A stretch of DNA of 8,293 nt from Planctomycetaceae bacterium. GTDB lineage: Bacteria > Planctomycetota > Planctomycetia > Pirellulales > UBA1268. Positions 1-5,541 of this stretch are shown here, in pieces. Numbering within the stretch: position 1 is the stretch's first letter; the number at the start of each line of letters is the position of its first letter. The notes below the pieces were generated by a model. The model did not search any database. It was given only the letters and a program-made list of their open reading frames with translations, and was not told the DNA's origin. Where the stretch lies: NCBI GenBank assembly GCA_947453125.1, contig CANGGC010000074.1, positions 1 to 8,293 on the forward strand, in the 5' to 3' direction. The translations under genes and the position numbers were made by a program.

Positions 1-152
1 AGCGGGGGCTGGAGCGTGGCGAGATTTCCCATCACGCCGTTCTCCACCAGCCGGCCGACATGGGGCATGAGCCCCATGTCGACCAGGGGTGAGATCACTT
101 TCCAGTCCGCCGCATCCCAGCCGACGAGAAGGACGCGACGTTTCTTTTCCAT
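1..152 (-). CDS. Alkaline-phosphatase-superfamily protein (type I phosphodiesterase/nucleotide pyrophosphatase-like), N-terminal fragment
   Basis: Only the first 50 codons are inside the window; the gene runs off the left edge. Translation from the ATG at 152 gives MEKKRRVLLVGWDAADWK, then a stretch ending GNLATLQPP. This is the characteristic N-terminus of a bacterial family of metal-dependent phosphatases/phosphodiesterases (alkaline phosphatase superfamily). In that family the first Asp of GWDAADW (D13) is expected to bind one of the two catalytic metals, and the nucleophile lies further on, outside the window. Members often carry C-terminal TPR repeats; that cannot be checked here. The start lies 5 nt after the stop of the exported-protein gene (158-958), and no clear Shine-Dalgarno precedes it, so translation may be coupled to that gene. 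Substrate unknown. The family assignment is from recognition of the motif, not a search. Confidence 0.85.
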   Translation of the reverse strand, partial: MEKKRRVLLVGWDAADWKVISPLVDMGLMPHVGRLVENGVMGNLATLQPP

Positions 153-157
153 GGCGA

Positions 158-958
158 TCAGGCGGAGACCGTGGTGGGGGAGGCATCGGCCGCACGGAGC
201 TTCCGGCGGCGTTCGAGCATGGCAAGCGACCCGATCACGAGCGACATCACGCTCCCGGCCGAGGCCGGGTCGATCTCGGGAACGGCGGAGGCACCGGTGT
301 CACCGACGTTGATCGAGGCTCCTGGGGTGCTTTCGTAGTAGGCGTTGGTGATCGTGAAGGCCTCACTAAGTGCGTAGCCCCCGGTTTGCCCGTGAATGTC
401 GATCTGCGCCCAGCCGTAGTGGACGCCGCTCGTATTCGTGAACTTGAAGCCGAAGTAGCCGATGTCTCCGAGCGCCCATCCACTGGCGGCGGCCTCCGGG
501 CTGATCGCGGTTTGGGTCACCATCCCGAAACCCAGCGTGCCAGAGATAAACCGGTTGGCGGTGCCGAGATTCGAGCCAATGGTCACCCCTACCGAGAGCT
601 TCGTCATGGCGATTGTGTTTTCCGCCGGATTGGGAACTCCGTTTTGAGGAAAAACGAACCGACCCGACAAGTTGCCGGGCTGGCCCCCCACGAAGGGGTC
701 TTGCGAAAAGTAAGCGCTCGACTGCGACGAGTACGCATACATTCCAAAGTCGTCGGTGCCATTGCCGTCGATGTCCCAATACGTGTAATCACCCACAGTT
801 GGTGTGAGAGGCACCGTGGTTGACTGGATCGGCGTCGCCTCGGCCGACTGCGGCAAGGCGATGCCGGTGATGGCAGCGCCTGCTCCACTGGCGAGGGCGA
901 TTTTCTGGGCGAGGGACATCCGCCGGGGGGCGGTGGGCTCGGGGGTCTGCTTGGTCAT
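158..958 (-). CDS. Exported protein with PEP-CTERM-like (PEIDP) C-terminal sorting signal
   Basis: A 266-residue protein starting MTKQTPEPTA. This start is chosen over an upstream extension because AAAGGA lies 8 nt before the ATG and a clear signal peptide follows: basic residues at 12-19, a hydrophobic Ala/Gly-rich stretch at about 20-36, and a likely cleavage after SAEA (residue 41). The mature part has a DIDGNGTDD loop (62-70) resembling a calcium-binding loop, and a 'GYFGFKF...HYGWAQIDI' segment (167-188) common in PEP-CTERM-type proteins of unknown function. The C-terminus is a three-part sorting signal: PEIDP (227-231), a hydrophobic segment (about 233-248), then ERRRK (249-253). The protein has no cysteine, which fits export. 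It is inferred to be processed at the C-terminus by an exosortase-like enzyme and attached to or released from the cell surface; no such enzyme is in the window. It probably shares a transcript with the phosphatase-family gene 5 nt downstream. Confidence 0.85.
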   Translation of the reverse strand: MTKQTPEPTAPRRMSLAQKIALASGAGAAITGIALPQSAEATPIQSTTVPLTPTVGDYTYWDIDGNGTDDFGMYAYSSQSSAYFSQDPFVGGQPGNLSGRFVFPQNGVPNPAENTIAMTKLSVGVTIGSNLGTANRFISGTLGFGMVTQTAISPEAAASGWALGDIGYFGFKFTNTSGVHYGWAQIDIHGQTGGYALSEAFTITNAYYESTPGASINVGDTGASAVPEIDPASAGSVMSLVIGSLAMLERRRKLRAADASPTTVSA

Positions 959-1042
959 ACAGGGAATCCTTTCGCTGTCTTCATCACGGGGGGCTTCTCC
1001 CCGCCGCTTCCGGGCTGCGGCACGGGAGCCAACGAGCGAGGG

Positions 1043-1065
1043 CTGGAGAGACGGCGTCTCTCCAG
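1043..1065 (-). promoter_or_regulatory. 10-bp perfect hairpin in the leader of the exported-protein gene
   Basis: CTGGAGAGAC (1043-1052) and GTCTCTCCAG (1056-1065) are exact inverted complements around a 3-nt loop. The hairpin lies about 85 nt upstream of the ATG at 958 and no T-tract follows on either strand, so it does not look like an intrinsic terminator. On the transcript (minus) strand a GGCG just upstream could pair with the CGCC in the loop region, giving a weak alternative fold. It may be a 5'-UTR stability or regulatory structure. It matched no riboswitch class I know. Confidence 0.5.
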
Positions 1066-1224
1066 AGCCTTCGCCTCCAGGTAAATAGCCGTCCCCGAGG
1101 TTTTTTCTTAAACCGACCGCTTCTTCGATGTTTCGCCCGGGGGCCTTTTCAGGCTGGCGGGGGTGGCTGCAAGTCGAACAGGGGAAGGAGTTTGCGCGGC
1201 GTTGGCAGGGGTGGAAAGTGAACA

Positions 1225-1243
1225 GGTGGCGGGCACCTTTTTC
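1225..1243 (+). repeat. GGTGGCnGGCACC-TTTTT repeat, copy 1
   Basis: GGTGGCGGGCACC (1225-1237) followed by five T. It shares the 13-nt core with the copies flanking the RAYT gene, differing only at the central base, but lacks their CCCAGATTT extension. No gene ends just upstream on the plus strand, so it is not an obvious terminator here. It is probably a dispersed relic of the same element family. Confidence 0.6.
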
Positions 1244-1263
1244 TGACCGCTGACCGAGCCGCT

Positions 1264-1289
1264 CCCTCCCTCCCCACTCCCTCCCTCCC
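1264..1289 (-). other. Predicted G-quadruplex motif (minus strand) / i-motif (plus strand)
   Basis: Six C-runs of three or four bases (1264-1266, 1268-1270, 1272-1275, 1279-1281, 1283-1285, 1287-1289) are separated by 1, 1, 3, 1 and 1 nt. On the minus strand this gives six G-runs with very short loops, more than the four needed for a stable intramolecular quadruplex. It sits about 305 nt upstream of the exported-protein start on that gene's coding strand, and 165 nt upstream of the toxin start. Confidence 0.6.
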
Positions 1290-1371
1290 TTCCTCAGCCA
1301 GCCAACCGGAAGCCCGGAAGCGTCGTGATGGTGTCGGCCCCCGCCGGCCAACGTCGCTCCCGGACGAGGTC

Positions 1372-1398
1372 TTGCTGGGAAGTGTACGCACGTATACA
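1372..1398 (+). promoter_or_regulatory. Candidate promoter and operator of the BrnT-type operon
   Basis: GTGTACG (1382-1388) and CGTATAC (1391-1397) form an inverted repeat around CA with one mismatch, 57 to 72 nt upstream of the toxin start. A -10-like TATACA (1393-1398) overlaps the right arm, with a weak TTGCTG -35 (1372-1377) at a short 15-nt spacing. BrnA-type antitoxins are known to repress their own operon by binding near its promoter, so a palindrome overlapping the -10 is what that would predict. Sequence-only inference. Confidence 0.4.
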
Positions 1399-1453
1399 AA
1401 CAGGGCCTTGGGGCTGGGCCAGGGAAGCCAGCGCAACGAGGACTTTGCCGTCG

Positions 1454-1744
1454 ATGGACTTCACCTGGAATCGCCTCAAGGCGATGGCCAACGAGCGAAA
1501 GCACGGTGTGTCGTTCCCGGAGGCAATGACCGTGTTTGGCGATCCGTTATCATTGACTGCGATTGATCCGGAGCATTCGCGTGCCGAGGAGCGGTTTGTG
1601 ACCATGGGCACGTCGACAGCCGGTCGGCTGCTTGTGGTGATTCATGCGGACTGCGACGACGAAGTGCGGATCATCAGCGCCCGCGTTGCGACCCGGCGTG
1701 AGCGAAAGGAGTATGAAGATGGCCGATTCCCCGCGGACGAATGA
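1454..1744 (+). CDS. brnT: BrnT-type (DUF497) toxin, ribonuclease family
   Basis: A 96-residue protein, the usual BrnT size. Family landmarks run end to end: an N-terminal F-x-W (3-5), N13 and KHGVSF (16-21) with EA (23-24), VFGDP (27-31), the E-E-R-F segment (45-48), hydrophobic LLVVIH (59-64), and RIISARVATRRERKEYED (72-89). The family's usual WD is WN here. The ATG at 1454 is chosen because it begins the domain; GAGGA lies 11 nt upstream, slightly long. An in-frame extension back to 1325 has no family character. BrnT proteins are RelE-fold ribonucleases that block translation until bound by an antitoxin. The gene overlaps the next one by 26 nt, in the toxin-first order typical of brnTA. 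Transcription probably starts near the palindrome at 1382-1397. Confidence 0.87.
   Translation: MDFTWNRLKAMANERKHGVSFPEAMTVFGDPLSLTAIDPEHSRAEERFVTMGTSTAGRLLVVIHADCDDEVRIISARVATRRERKEYEDGRFPADE
1706..1711 (+). promoter_or_regulatory. Ribosome binding site setting the antitoxin start
   Basis: AAGGAG ends 7 nt before the ATG at 1719 but only 1 nt before the in-frame ATG at 1713. This favours translation from 1719. The site lies inside the toxin reading frame. Confidence 0.7.
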
Positions 1745-1949
1745 CGACGCCGACCATGAGATGCGCGAGGAATACACCTTCCATTCCTTGCGGGACGTTG
1801 TTCGCGGAAAGTATGCCGCCCGCTACGCGGAGCGGATTCGAACCGTACGGCTTGATGCCGATATTGCTGCGGCTTTCCCGGACGAGGAGGCCGTCAATGC
1901 CGCGTTGCGGCAGTTCCTTGTGGAACACCCGCGGGAAACCGCTGGGTGA
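1719..1949 (+). CDS. Small antitoxin-like protein paired with the BrnT-type toxin
   Basis: A 76-residue acidic protein starting MADSPRTNDD, preceded by AAGGAG at 7 nt; the start lies 26 nt inside the toxin gene, so the two are translated together. It contains EEYTF (17-21), RGKYAARYAE (29-38), RTVRLDADIAAAF (41-53) and PDEEAVNAALRQFL (54-67). The last two segments read as a beta strand then a helix, and resemble the ribbon-helix-helix half of BrnA antitoxins. The central RGKYAxRYA segment is not typical BrnA; it recalls small proteins usually left unnamed. Role inferred: bind and neutralise the toxin and repress the operon. Position and overlap support this more strongly than sequence does. 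Confidence 0.72.
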   Translation: MADSPRTNDDADHEMREEYTFHSLRDVVRGKYAARYAERIRTVRLDADIAAAFPDEEAVNAALRQFLVEHPRETAG

Positions 1950-1953
1950 AGGG

Positions 1954-1976
1954 AAAAGGTGCCTGCCACCCTTTTT
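1954..1976. terminator. Repeat-derived bidirectional terminator between convergent genes
   Basis: AAAAGGTG (1954-1961), a 5-nt loop, then CACC, one extra C, and TTTTT (1972-1976) make a hairpin with a T-tract on the plus strand and TTTT on the minus strand. It begins 5 nt after the antitoxin stop and lies 22 nt past the kinase stop, so it can serve both. Its core GGTGCCTGCCACC is a copy of the dispersed repeat (copy 2). Confidence 0.6.
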
Positions 1977-1998
1977 CGGCCCCCCACGAACGCCGCAG

Positions 1999-4701
1999 TC
2001 ATCCGTCGAGATCGGCGAGGATCTGCCTCGCTTCGTCGGCCAATTCCGGCTTGCCGGTGGCGAGGGCTCCGGCGGCGGCCTCTCGGGCGGCTGTCGTATT
2101 GCCGCTCGCTTTCCGCTCGCGTGCCAGGCGGATGAGGAGATCGCCGCGGGAGGCATCGGGCGCGATCGCCAGGGCCTCGTCGAGGATCGCGGCGGCGCCG
2201 TCGTGGTCCCCTAGCCCCGACGCCTGGCCGGCGATCGTTTGGCTCACGGCGATCATTCGCTGGGTGATGTCGGCGGAGTCGGCATGGCCCTCCCGCCAAG
2301 GGGCGAGGAGCTCGATGATGCGCTGATGGAGGAGGATCGAACCGGCGATGTCGCCAGATTTTTGGAGGAGGCCTGCCCGGCTGGAGAGCACATTGATGAG
2401 GAGCTGCGTGCGGCCGAAGAGCGCCGGCTCCGCCTCAAAGAATCCAGTGGCGATTTTCTCAGCCTGTTCGAGATCGGCGGCTGATTCAGCGGCACGCCCT
2501 TGGCTCGCGAGGATGTCGTAGGTCTGGATCGCGGCATCGACCTGCCGGGCGAGGAAGACGGCGCTGAGATCGGGGCTCGTTGCCGCCAATTCAGCCGCGA
2601 GTCTGCCACGCCGCCTGGCGATCGCGACGGCCTCGTCGAAGCGGCCGTGCCGCAGGGCGATGTCGGCCTCCACCGCCATTCCCGGCAGCATCACCTGGGC
2701 GAAGAGTGGCCGGCTCTCCGGAAACTTCTCAAAGCCCTCTTCCGACAGCGCGCGAAAGTCACGGATGAACGTTTCCATGTCGTCGAGCCGGCCGGTGCCG
2801 AAGGCCTGATGTGCAGCGTTGAACAGCGCGATCTGCCCGGCATTGAGGATCGCGGGATCGTTTGGCGCCGCGGCCCGCGCCGCCGCCATGCCTGCGAGGC
2901 CTTCGCGGAGGAGGCGATCCCCTTCGTCGACCTCGCCACGCTGAGCGAGCGAAGCGGCCAGTTCGAGCTTCGTCTGGGCCAGTTCCACCTCGCGCCCCGG
3001 CTGACCGGCAAGGACGGCGATCGCGCGGCGGCAGGCGTCCTCCGCCTCGACGATTCGCCCCAGCTTGCCGAGGAGCCGGCGCTCGCTCTTGAGCGCGTCG
3101 AGCCGGAGGGATTCGATCGTTTCATCGCCGATGCCACGCCGATCGAGCTCTTCCATCGTTGCGAGCATCATCCGCCGGCTGTCGAGGGCGTCGGCGTCCT
3201 GGCGGAGTTGCTCGAAGATCTCGGCGATCCGCTGGACGCCGCGAATCCGGAACCGCAGCCCATCCTCCGCGTCGGGCTCGAGCGGCCACTGGAGAAAGCG
3301 ATCGCGGATCCCGAGGAGATAGTCGCGGTCGGCGTCAGCGAGCGGCGGGCGGCTGGCGATGATCCGATCGGCGGAGGAATCGGTGAGGTCCCCGAGAAAG
3401 TCTTGGGCCATGTCGCGGCTGGCGGTGATCTGAACGTTGGCGCGCCGCAGTTCGACGACGTGGTAGACGACGCCGGCGATGGCGGCCAGGGAGGCCGCGA
3501 TCGCGGCGAGGCTCGCTCCCGCCGCCAGTGGCCGGCGCCGCGCCCATTTCGCAACGCGCTCGGGAAGAGGGGGACGCCGGGCGCGGATCGGCCGGTGCGC
3601 CAGGAAGCGATCGAGATCATCGGCGAGATCGCGGGCTGAGGCGTAGCGGCGGCGGGGCTCGCGCTCCAGGCACTTCTCGACGATCGTGCGGAGATCGGCC
3701 GGCACCCCCGGCATCAGCCGGCGGAGGGATTTTGTCGTCCCCAGGGCTGACCGGCGGAGCATGTCGGCGGCGGTCGGCCCGTCGTAGGGGGGAGAGCCAG
3801 TGAGCATCGCCAGGAGGGTGCCGCCGATGCCGTGGAGATCGGTGAGCGGCCCGACTGGGCCCAAGAGGGGATCGAGGCCGGTCTGCTCCGGTGCCATGTA
3901 GCTCGGTGTCCCCATCACGGCCGAGACTTGCGTGAGATGGCCGGCGGGATCGTCGGGGCGGGCAAGGCCGAAGTCGATGAGCTTCGGCGTGCAGGGATCG
4001 GCGGGGGTGGGGCCGGGCGCGAGGAGGATATTCTCCGGCTTGATGTCGCGGTGGACGATGCCGAGGAGATGGAGGGCTTCGAGCGCTCGGGCGAGATCCC
4101 GGCCGATCCGGGCGGCCTCCCTGGAAAGAAGCGTGCCCCGCTTGATCCGACTCCAGAGCGTTTCCCCTGCCACCCACTCCATGACGAGATAGGGGAGCCC
4201 GTCGGCATTGCCCGCGTTGAGGATGCGGATGATGTTGGGATGGTCGAGGCGCGCGAGCAGCAAGGCCTCGCGCTCGGCCCGGGCCCGATCGTCGGCGGAG
4301 ATCTGCCAGGAGCGGGCGAGCACCTTCACCGCCACCGGCCTGTCGAGCACGCTGTCGCGCGCCTTGAAGACGATCCCCATCCCACCGCGTGTGACCAGCT
4401 CGAAGTCGACGAGGCCCGGGATCGATGGGATCGGCGGCGCGGAGGCGTCGAGGCTGGGGGCGATTTCGACATCGGGGCTACGGGCGGCAAAGGCAGAGAG
4501 GGCGGCGTGGGTCTCGGCGCCGGCGCGCTGCCTTCCAACGAGGCTCTCGAGGCTCCAGGGAGCGGTGATCTCCTCGCGGAACGCACACGACGGGCAGTGC
4601 TCGAGATGGGCGAAGAGGGCGTCGCGTTCAGCGGTGGGGAGTCGATCGTCGAGGAGCTTTTCCACTGTCTCCTGATCGGGACAGCCTGATGACAATTGCA
4701 T
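1999..4701 (-). CDS. Membrane-anchored Ser/Thr protein kinase with N-terminal zinc-finger (anti-sigma-like) motif and TPR-like C-terminal region
   Basis: 900 residues. Residues 1-45 carry C7 and H32-x3-C36-x2-C39, matching zinc-binding anti-sigma domains. The kinase domain (about 98-370) has the Gly loop TRGGMG (104-109), K126, HRDIKPEN (217-224; catalytic D219), DFG (243-245), APE (270-272) and a conserved late RRRY segment (350-353). A transmembrane segment follows at about 391-416. The rest is helical with TPR-like stretches (about 553-565, 783-800, 831-848, 867-884), presumably outside the cytoplasm. One oddity: the first glycine of the usual GxGxxG loop is T104. The start is supported by GAGG 8 nt upstream, inside the end of the sigma-factor gene, whose stop is 5 nt before this ATG. 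It is inferred to sense a signal outside the cytoplasm and act on the adjacent sigma factor by phosphorylation and/or sequestration. Confidence 0.93.
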   Translation of the reverse strand: MQLSSGCPDQETVEKLLDDRLPTAERDALFAHLEHCPSCAFREEITAPWSLESLVGRQRAGAETHAALSAFAARSPDVEIAPSLDASAPPIPSIPGLVDFELVTRGGMGIVFKARDSVLDRPVAVKVLARSWQISADDRARAEREALLLARLDHPNIIRILNAGNADGLPYLVMEWVAGETLWSRIKRGTLLSREAARIGRDLARALEALHLLGIVHRDIKPENILLAPGPTPADPCTPKLIDFGLARPDDPAGHLTQVSAVMGTPSYMAPEQTGLDPLLGPVGPLTDLHGIGGTLLAMLTGSPPYDGPTAADMLRRSALGTTKSLRRLMPGVPADLRTIVEKCLEREPRRRYASARDLADDLDRFLAHRPIRARRPPLPERVAKWARRRPLAAGASLAAIAASLAAIAGVVYHVVELRRANVQITASRDMAQDFLGDLTDSSADRIIASRPPLADADRDYLLGIRDRFLQWPLEPDAEDGLRFRIRGVQRIAEIFEQLRQDADALDSRRMMLATMEELDRRGIGDETIESLRLDALKSERRLLGKLGRIVEAEDACRRAIAVLAGQPGREVELAQTKLELAASLAQRGEVDEGDRLLREGLAGMAAARAAAPNDPAILNAGQIALFNAAHQAFGTGRLDDMETFIRDFRALSEEGFEKFPESRPLFAQVMLPGMAVEADIALRHGRFDEAVAIARRRGRLAAELAATSPDLSAVFLARQVDAAIQTYDILASQGRAAESAADLEQAEKIATGFFEAEPALFGRTQLLINVLSSRAGLLQKSGDIAGSILLHQRIIELLAPWREGHADSADITQRMIAVSQTIAGQASGLGDHDGAAAILDEALAIAPDASRGDLLIRLARERKASGNTTAAREAAAGALATGKPELADEARQILADLDG

Positions 4702-4706
4702 GCCTG

Positions 4707-5363
4707 CTACCTCGGCACGCGCGGGGCGGCCCGGTGGCCATCGGGATCCGGTCCACGGCCGGCTTCGGCGCCTCTCTCTCCGGCAGGCCCTTCGAGCCGG
4801 TCGATCACCGCGCGGATCATCCGCTGCACGTTCCAGCGAGCGACGTAGGCGTGATTCGTGTCGATCTTCAGCTCGGCGGCCACATCAGCGCCGCTGCGGT
4901 GCTCGATCGCGAGCATCTGGAAGGCTCTCCAGGTGTGCGGCTTGACGCGCTGCTCCACCTCGGCCATGGCGATGGCGAGGAGCTCGGTGTCGTAGGCCTC
5001 GGCGAGCCGGACAAGGAGATCCTCCCGCTCAGGGATCCTTTCCAGGAGCGACCGCGTCGCCTGATCGTGCGGGTCGCCTGCCTGCTCCGCCCAGCGGACG
5101 AGCGCCGAGCGGGCGACCTGCTCGAGATAGCTGCGGAAGCGGCCGCGGGGGTTGTAGGCAAACTGCTTCGATGTCTGCCAGAAACGGAGGAGGACATCCT
5201 GCGTGACATCGAGGGCGTCGTCGTGCTGGAGGCCACGCTCCCGGCACCATTCTGCCACTGCCGGTCCGTAGACACGGACAAACTCTCCCCAAGCGTCGTC
5301 GTCCCCACGCTTGTCGCGGAGGATGTCCAGCAGCGATATCCGCGTCGTGGAGGTGCCGTGCAT
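4707..5363 (-). CDS. ECF-type RNA polymerase sigma factor (planctomycete type)
   Basis: 218 residues from MHGTSTTRIS. Region 2 spans about 9-92: SLLDILRDKRGDDDAW (10-25), FVRVYGPAV, ALDVTQDVLLRFW (50-62; the RNA-polymerase-binding part) and GRFRSYLEQVARSALVRW (74-91). Region 4 spans about 135-190 with a helix-turn-helix ADVAAELKIDTNHAYVARWN (159-178). A 28-residue Pro/Gly/Arg tail follows. The start at 5363 is chosen over the in-frame ATG at 5429 because AAGGAGG precedes it and the family begins with this Thr/Ser-Leu-Leu segment. Planctomycetes have many such ECF factors encoded beside Ser/Thr kinases, and the kinase gene follows after 5 nt. Target promoters are unknown. No convincing promoter was found upstream of it. 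Confidence 0.9.
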   Translation of the reverse strand: MHGTSTTRISLLDILRDKRGDDDAWGEFVRVYGPAVAEWCRERGLQHDDALDVTQDVLLRFWQTSKQFAYNPRGRFRSYLEQVARSALVRWAEQAGDPHDQATRSLLERIPEREDLLVRLAEAYDTELLAIAMAEVEQRVKPHTWRAFQMLAIEHRSGADVAAELKIDTNHAYVARWNVQRMIRAVIDRLEGPAGERGAEAGRGPDPDGHRAAPRVPR

Positions 5364-5367
5364 AGAG

Positions 5368-5374
5368 CCTCCTT
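5368..5374 (-). promoter_or_regulatory. Strong ribosome binding site of the ECF sigma factor gene
   Basis: AAGGAGG, 4 nt before the ATG at 5363. The match is near-perfect though the spacing is short, and it decides between this start and the upstream ATG at 5429. Confidence 0.65.
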
Positions 5375-5498
5375 GCCCGTTTTTAAGTCTTCCCCTTAGA
5401 GTTATCCCCGAGTCCAAAACCCGAGGCAAGGAACGCGTTCGGCGCGGCCTGTTTTCGGGGGGGCGAGGGCTGGGAAAACGGGGTCCACCGCGGGGGGG

Positions 5499-5533
5499 AA
5501 AAGGTGCCAGCCACCAAATCTGGGCAATCCAGG
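5499..5533 (-). repeat. GGTGGCnGGCACC-TTTT repeat, copy 3, behind the ATPase gene
   Basis: On the minus strand: CCTGGATTGCCCAGATTT, GGTGGCTGGCACC, TTTT. The 31 nt 5499-5529 match 6761-6791 exactly in the same orientation. The copy begins 8 nt past the stop of the ATPase gene. A GGTG/CACC stem followed by T residues could make it a weak terminator for that gene. Confidence 0.8.
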
Positions 5534-5541
5534 CGGATCGG

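Larger units (their letters stand above)
959..1453. other. 495-nt gene-free divergent region
   Basis: This stretch separates the minus-strand exported-protein gene from the plus-strand toxin gene. Open frames crossing it have no recognisable protein character. It holds a leader hairpin (1043-1065), one copy of the GGTGGCnGGCACC-TTTTT repeat (1225-1243), a run of CCC tracts (1264-1289; G-quadruplex on the minus strand) and a candidate promoter/operator for the toxin operon (1372-1398). A weak inverted repeat GGTTT/AAACC lies at 1099-1114. No convincing promoter for the exported-protein gene was found. Confidence 0.7.

Noticed and set aside
1243..1256. Tandem CTGACCG x2
   Set aside because: Only two 7-bp units next to repeat copy 1; too short to call a repeat array.
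1381..1398. Similarity (14 of 16 nt) between the toxin promoter region and the RAYT promoter region at 7504-7520, around GTATAC
   Set aside because: A 14/16 match between two sites is expected several times by chance in a window this size, and the shared TATACA -10 explains part of it.
1325..1453. N-terminal extension of the BrnT-type protein
   Set aside because: The added 43 residues lack family character and overlap the likely promoter/operator; the family domain begins at 1454.
959..1504. In-frame 182-residue upstream extension of the exported-protein gene
   Set aside because: It would overlap the toxin gene on the other strand, has low-complexity Arg/Pro/Ser composition, and would bury the signal peptide. 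The ATG at 958 has a good ribosome site.
2500..3639. Long plus-strand open frame (379 codons) inside the kinase gene
   Set aside because: It is the antisense shadow of a well-supported GC-rich gene, as is the 285-codon frame at 3832-4689. The translations show no domains.
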